Below, one piece after another: positions 6,299-8,759 of a stretch of DNA of 8,759 nt (positions are counted from its first letter, which is position 1; every line of letters begins with the position of its first letter). A model generated the notes under the pieces. It was not told the origin of the DNA and made no database searches. It saw only the letters and a list, made by a program, of their open reading frames with translations. Source of the stretch: an uncultured Devosia sp. (GTDB taxonomy: Bacteria > Pseudomonadota > Alphaproteobacteria > Rhizobiales > Devosiaceae); contig CAMLKN010000087.1 of the NCBI GenBank assembly GCA_946480655.1, positions 1-8,759 of the forward strand. Direction: 5' to 3'. Both the position numbers and the translations under genes were made by a program.

Positions 6299-7276
6299 AT
6301 GAAGCGCTTGCTCAAAGTCTATATGGAACGTCCCGAACTCGTCGCCCTCGTGGTGCTGATCGTGCTCGTTGCGTATTTCTCCGCAGCCACCAACGGCCTT
6401 TTCGTCAATCCCCAGAATCTGCGCGGCATCCTTAGCCTGTTCCCCGAACTCGCCATCATGGCGCTAGGCTTTGGTCTGCTGATGATTGCCGGCGAGTTCG
6501 ATCTTTCGATCGGCTCCATGTTTGGCCTCGCGCCGATGGTTCTGTGTACTCTGTGCATGAACGGGATTCCGTTTTGGCCAGCGTTCGTGCTCGCGCTGCT
6601 CTGCTGCGTGGCCGTCGGAGTGATCAATGGGCTCGTCACGATCAAGTTCGAGATCCCGAGCTTCATCACCACGCTGGGCATGCTGTTCATGCTGCGCAGC
6701 TTGGCGGTCGTACTCTACTCCCAGGGTGCTGCCCCGACCATGCCGGCTGACGCACCCAAATGGGCCTTCTCGGACGGCATCGGCGTTATCCGCGTTTCAG
6801 TGATCTGGCTCATCGGCTTGGCACTGCTGGTCTACCTGTTTCTAGAGCGTACCAATTTCGGCAACTGGATCCGGGCCACCGGCGGCTCGCTGGAATCCGC
6901 CAAGGCAATGGGCATCCCCACCACGCTGGTCAAGACCATCTGCTTCATCATCTGCTCGGTGTTCGCCGGTCTTGCCGGCATCATCCAGGTGATCCGAATC
7001 GCTTCACCGCTCCCTTCGCTGGGCGAGGCGATGGAACTGCAGGCTATCGCTGCCGCGGTGATCGGCGGCATCGCCCTCTCTGGTGGTGTCGGCAGCATCC
7101 TGGGTGCCGTCATCGGTATGGCCATCATCCGCGTCATCGATGCGGGACTGATCATGAGCCGCGTAGATGCCAGCTGGTTCAAGTTCGCCATCGGCCTGCT
7201 CACCATCGTTGCGGTGATCGCCAATGCCTGGCTGGGGCGCACCGCTCGCAAGATGAAGGTGGAGACGTCCAAATGA
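6299..7276 (+). CDS. Sugar ABC transporter permease (RbsC/FrcC-like, BPD_transp_2)
   Basis: This 325-residue inner-membrane protein forms the translocation path, probably as a homodimer. Hydrophobic segments lie at about 12-30, 48-64, 70-86, 93-113, 120-141, 163-182, 211-230, 247-279 and 294-311. Family marks are GEFDLSIGSMFGL (65-77), IPSFITTLGM (119-128), the cytoplasmic coupling loop ATGGSLESAKAMGI (193-206) that contacts the ATPase, and the glycine-rich IGGIALSGGVGS around 255-266. Length is normal for this family of monosaccharide (CUT2-type) transporters. An AGAGGA lies 11 bases before the ATG, somewhat far. The last codons overlap the ATPase start as ATGA, so translation is likely coupled. 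Substrate is set mainly by the binding protein and cannot be inferred from this gene. Confidence 0.95.
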   Translation: MKRLLKVYMERPELVALVVLIVLVAYFSAATNGLFVNPQNLRGILSLFPELAIMALGFGLLMIAGEFDLSIGSMFGLAPMVLCTLCMNGIPFWPAFVLALLCCVAVGVINGLVTIKFEIPSFITTLGMLFMLRSLAVVLYSQGAAPTMPADAPKWAFSDGIGVIRVSVIWLIGLALLVYLFLERTNFGNWIRATGGSLESAKAMGIPTTLVKTICFIICSVFAGLAGIIQVIRIASPLPSLGEAMELQAIAAAVIGGIALSGGVGSILGAVIGMAIIRVIDAGLIMSRVDASWFKFAIGLLTIVAVIANAWLGRTARKMKVETSK

Positions 7277-8004
7277 GCGCCCCGATCATCGAATGCGTCG
7301 GGCTCGAGAAATGGTACTCGGGTGTCCATGCACTCAAGAACGTCAGTCTCACCGTAAATCGCGGCGAAGCCGTCGGGCTCGTCGGCGACAATGGAGCCGG
7401 CAAGTCGACGTTGATCAAGATCCTCTCCGGTGTGCACGAGGCCGATGCCGGAACCATCAAGGTGGAGGGGCGCGAAGTGCAGATTCGCAACCCGCGCAAG
7501 GCGATGGAACTCGGGCTGGAGACGATTTACCAGTACAACTCGATGGTTCCCACGATGACCATCGCCCGCAACGTGTTCATAGGACGCGAGCCGCTGAAAT
7601 GGTCGCTTGGTGGGTTTGGCGTCATGGACCAGCGCAAGATGCGTGAGGAGAGCGTCAGGGCCATCGCCGATGTCGACCTGCACCTGCGCTCGCCCGATGC
7701 CCTGGTCGGCGAACTCTCCGGCGGCCAGAGGCAAGGCGTCGCCATTGCCCGAGCCATGCACTTCAAGTCCAAGGTGCTCATCCTGGACGAACCCACCAAC
7801 CATCTCTCGGTCAAAGAGACCGACAAGGTGATCGGTTTCGTCCGCGACCTGAAGCGGCAGAACGTCACGGGTCTTTTCATCTCGCACAACATGCATCACG
7901 TGTTTCAGTGCTGCGACCGCATCGTGGCCATGGCCCGCGGCGAGATTGTCTTCGACAAGCCGACCAGGGACACCTCGATCGATGAAGTGCACGGGTATCT
8001 GTGA
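7273..8004 (+). CDS. Sugar ABC transporter ATP-binding protein, single-domain (FrcA-like)
   Basis: This 243-residue ATPase powers sugar uptake at the cytoplasmic side of the permease. All motifs are intact: Walker A GDNGAGKST (38-46), Q-loop glutamine in IYQYNS (Q87), signature LSGGQ (148-152), Walker B VLILDEPT (168-175) and the switch histidine in FISHN (H205). RbsA and XylG are about 500 residues with two ATPase domains; this protein has one, like FrcA of rhizobia, and so should work as a homodimer. The ATG at 7273 overlaps the permease stop (ATGA) and has GGTGGAGA upstream. Earlier in-frame starts back to 6760 would lie inside the permease gene and add non-family sequence. Its TGA overlaps the start of the dehydrogenase. 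Confidence 0.95.
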   Translation: MSAPIIECVGLEKWYSGVHALKNVSLTVNRGEAVGLVGDNGAGKSTLIKILSGVHEADAGTIKVEGREVQIRNPRKAMELGLETIYQYNSMVPTMTIARNVFIGREPLKWSLGGFGVMDQRKMREESVRAIADVDLHLRSPDALVGELSGGQRQGVAIARAMHFKSKVLILDEPTNHLSVKETDKVIGFVRDLKRQNVTGLFISHNMHHVFQCCDRIVAMARGEIVFDKPTRDTSIDEVHGYL

Positions 8005-8759
8005 TGGGTGAGTTCAGCGGCCGACATGTGCTGATCACTGGCGCGCTCGGCACGCTGGGCACCGCCCAGGCCGAGGCGTTTGGCGCAGCTGGTGCAAGCC
8101 TCATCCTGCTTGATCGACCAGGTGACGTTCGCGGAGAGCGTCGGGCCGCCGAGCTCGCGCAGCGCCTCGGCGTCAACGCCCGCTATCTCGGACAGGATAT
8201 CGGCGAGCTCAAGGCCAGCGAGGCTCTGGTGCGCACGCTGGCAGACGAGTTGGGCGGCATCGACGTGCTCGTCTCCAATGCCGCCTTGATCATCAACAAG
8301 CCGTTCGAGGAATTCTCGATCGAGGAGTACGAGGATCAGCTCCGCGTCAACGCCGCAGCGACCTTCGCCTTGGTGCGTGCCGTCGCGCCGGGCATGAAGG
8401 CGAAGCGTGATGGCCGCATCGTCAATTTCTGTTCGGTGACGCTCAATGGCCGCTGGGACGGCTACGTCCCTTATGTGGCGAGCAAGGGTGCTATGCTGGG
8501 GCTGACCAAGTCGCTGGCGCGCGAACTGGGGCCGTTCAACGTGCGCGTCAACGCCGTGTCACCGGGCGCGGTGGTCTCGGAAGCCGAGAACCGTGTCTTC
8601 GCCGACCGGCTCGGGCAGTACAATGAGTGGATCCTCGAGAACCAGTCGTTGAAGTCCCGCATCCAGCCCGAAGACGTCGCCGACCTTGTGCTCTTCCTGG
8701 CATCCGACCGCTCGCGCATGATCAGCGGCCAAAACTATGCCATCGACGGCGGCTGGTAG
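8004..8759 (+). CDS. Short-chain dehydrogenase/reductase, probable sugar dehydrogenase
   Basis: This 251-residue protein is a classical short-chain dehydrogenase, complete with a TAG stop at the window end. From the ATG at 8004 it shows the nucleotide-binding TGALGTLG (12-19), D37 in LLDRP at the end of the second strand, D65 in QDIGE, SNAA (91-94, a variant of NNAG), N116, and the catalytic S144, Y157 and K161 (YVASK). VSPGAVV (186-192) and a C-terminal IDGGW follow. The acidic D37 points to NAD+ rather than NADP+. By context it most likely oxidises the imported or released sugar to its lactone, feeding the lactonase on the opposite strand; it could instead oxidise a later intermediate (inference). 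The start overlaps the ATPase stop as TGATG. A GTG at 8001 would add one residue and cannot be excluded. Family certain, substrate unknown. Confidence 0.92.
   Translation: MGEFSGRHVLITGALGTLGTAQAEAFGAAGASLILLDRPGDVRGERRAAELAQRLGVNARYLGQDIGELKASEALVRTLADELGGIDVLVSNAALIINKPFEEFSIEEYEDQLRVNAAATFALVRAVAPGMKAKRDGRIVNFCSVTLNGRWDGYVPYVASKGAMLGLTKSLARELGPFNVRVNAVSPGAVVSEAENRVFADRLGQYNEWILENQSLKSRIQPEDVADLVLFLASDRSRMISGQNYAIDGGW

Noticed and set aside
6760..7272. Fusion-like N-terminal extension of the ATPase
   Set aside because: It is the out-of-frame reading of the permease gene; the ABC domain starts at the ATG at 7273.
6832..7992. Minus-strand open frame (386 codons) across permease and ATPase
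   Set aside because: It spans two genes with intact family motifs on the plus strand and its translation resembles no domain.

Overview
The window is a compact carbohydrate-catabolism locus, most likely from an alphaproteobacterium. I infer this from the uniformly GC-rich coding sequence with strong G/C third-position bias, a FadR-type GntR regulator, and a sugar ABC transporter of the kind common in Hyphomicrobiales (Rhizobium or Devosia-like bacteria). The genus cannot be fixed from the sequence alone. All nine genes look intact. There is no RNA gene, insertion sequence, CRISPR array or obvious foreign segment.

The layout is two divergent transcription units around a short AT-rich control region (3117-3261). 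Leftward (minus strand) there are three tightly overlapping genes. Two are tandem paralogous cellulase-like TIM-barrel proteins (3116-2001 and 2001-889), followed by an SMP-30/gluconolactonase-type lactonase (892-2). Rightward (plus strand) there are six genes: a GntR/FCD regulator (3262-4002), an enolase-superfamily acid-sugar dehydratase (4022-5218), a periplasmic sugar-binding protein with a strong ribosome binding site (5246-6223), a hairpin spacer, a sugar permease (6299-7276), a single-domain ABC ATPase (7273-8004) and a short-chain dehydrogenase (8004-8759). Stop/start overlaps join permease-ATPase-dehydrogenase and all three leftward genes.

Together the genes suggest a non-phosphorylating oxidative route. 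A sugar or small glycoside is imported by the ABC transporter and cleaved or modified in the cytoplasm by the two cellulase-like proteins, which have no signal peptide. The free sugar is oxidised to a lactone by the dehydrogenase, opened to an aldonate by the lactonase, and dehydrated to a 2-keto-3-deoxy acid by the enolase-superfamily enzyme. The final aldolase or keto-acid dehydrogenase is not in the window. The pathway order is inferred from family functions, and the substrate is unknown. The least explained part is the pair of cellulase-like proteins, which keep the acidic residues expected of a clan GH-A glycosidase but whose specificity I cannot assign.
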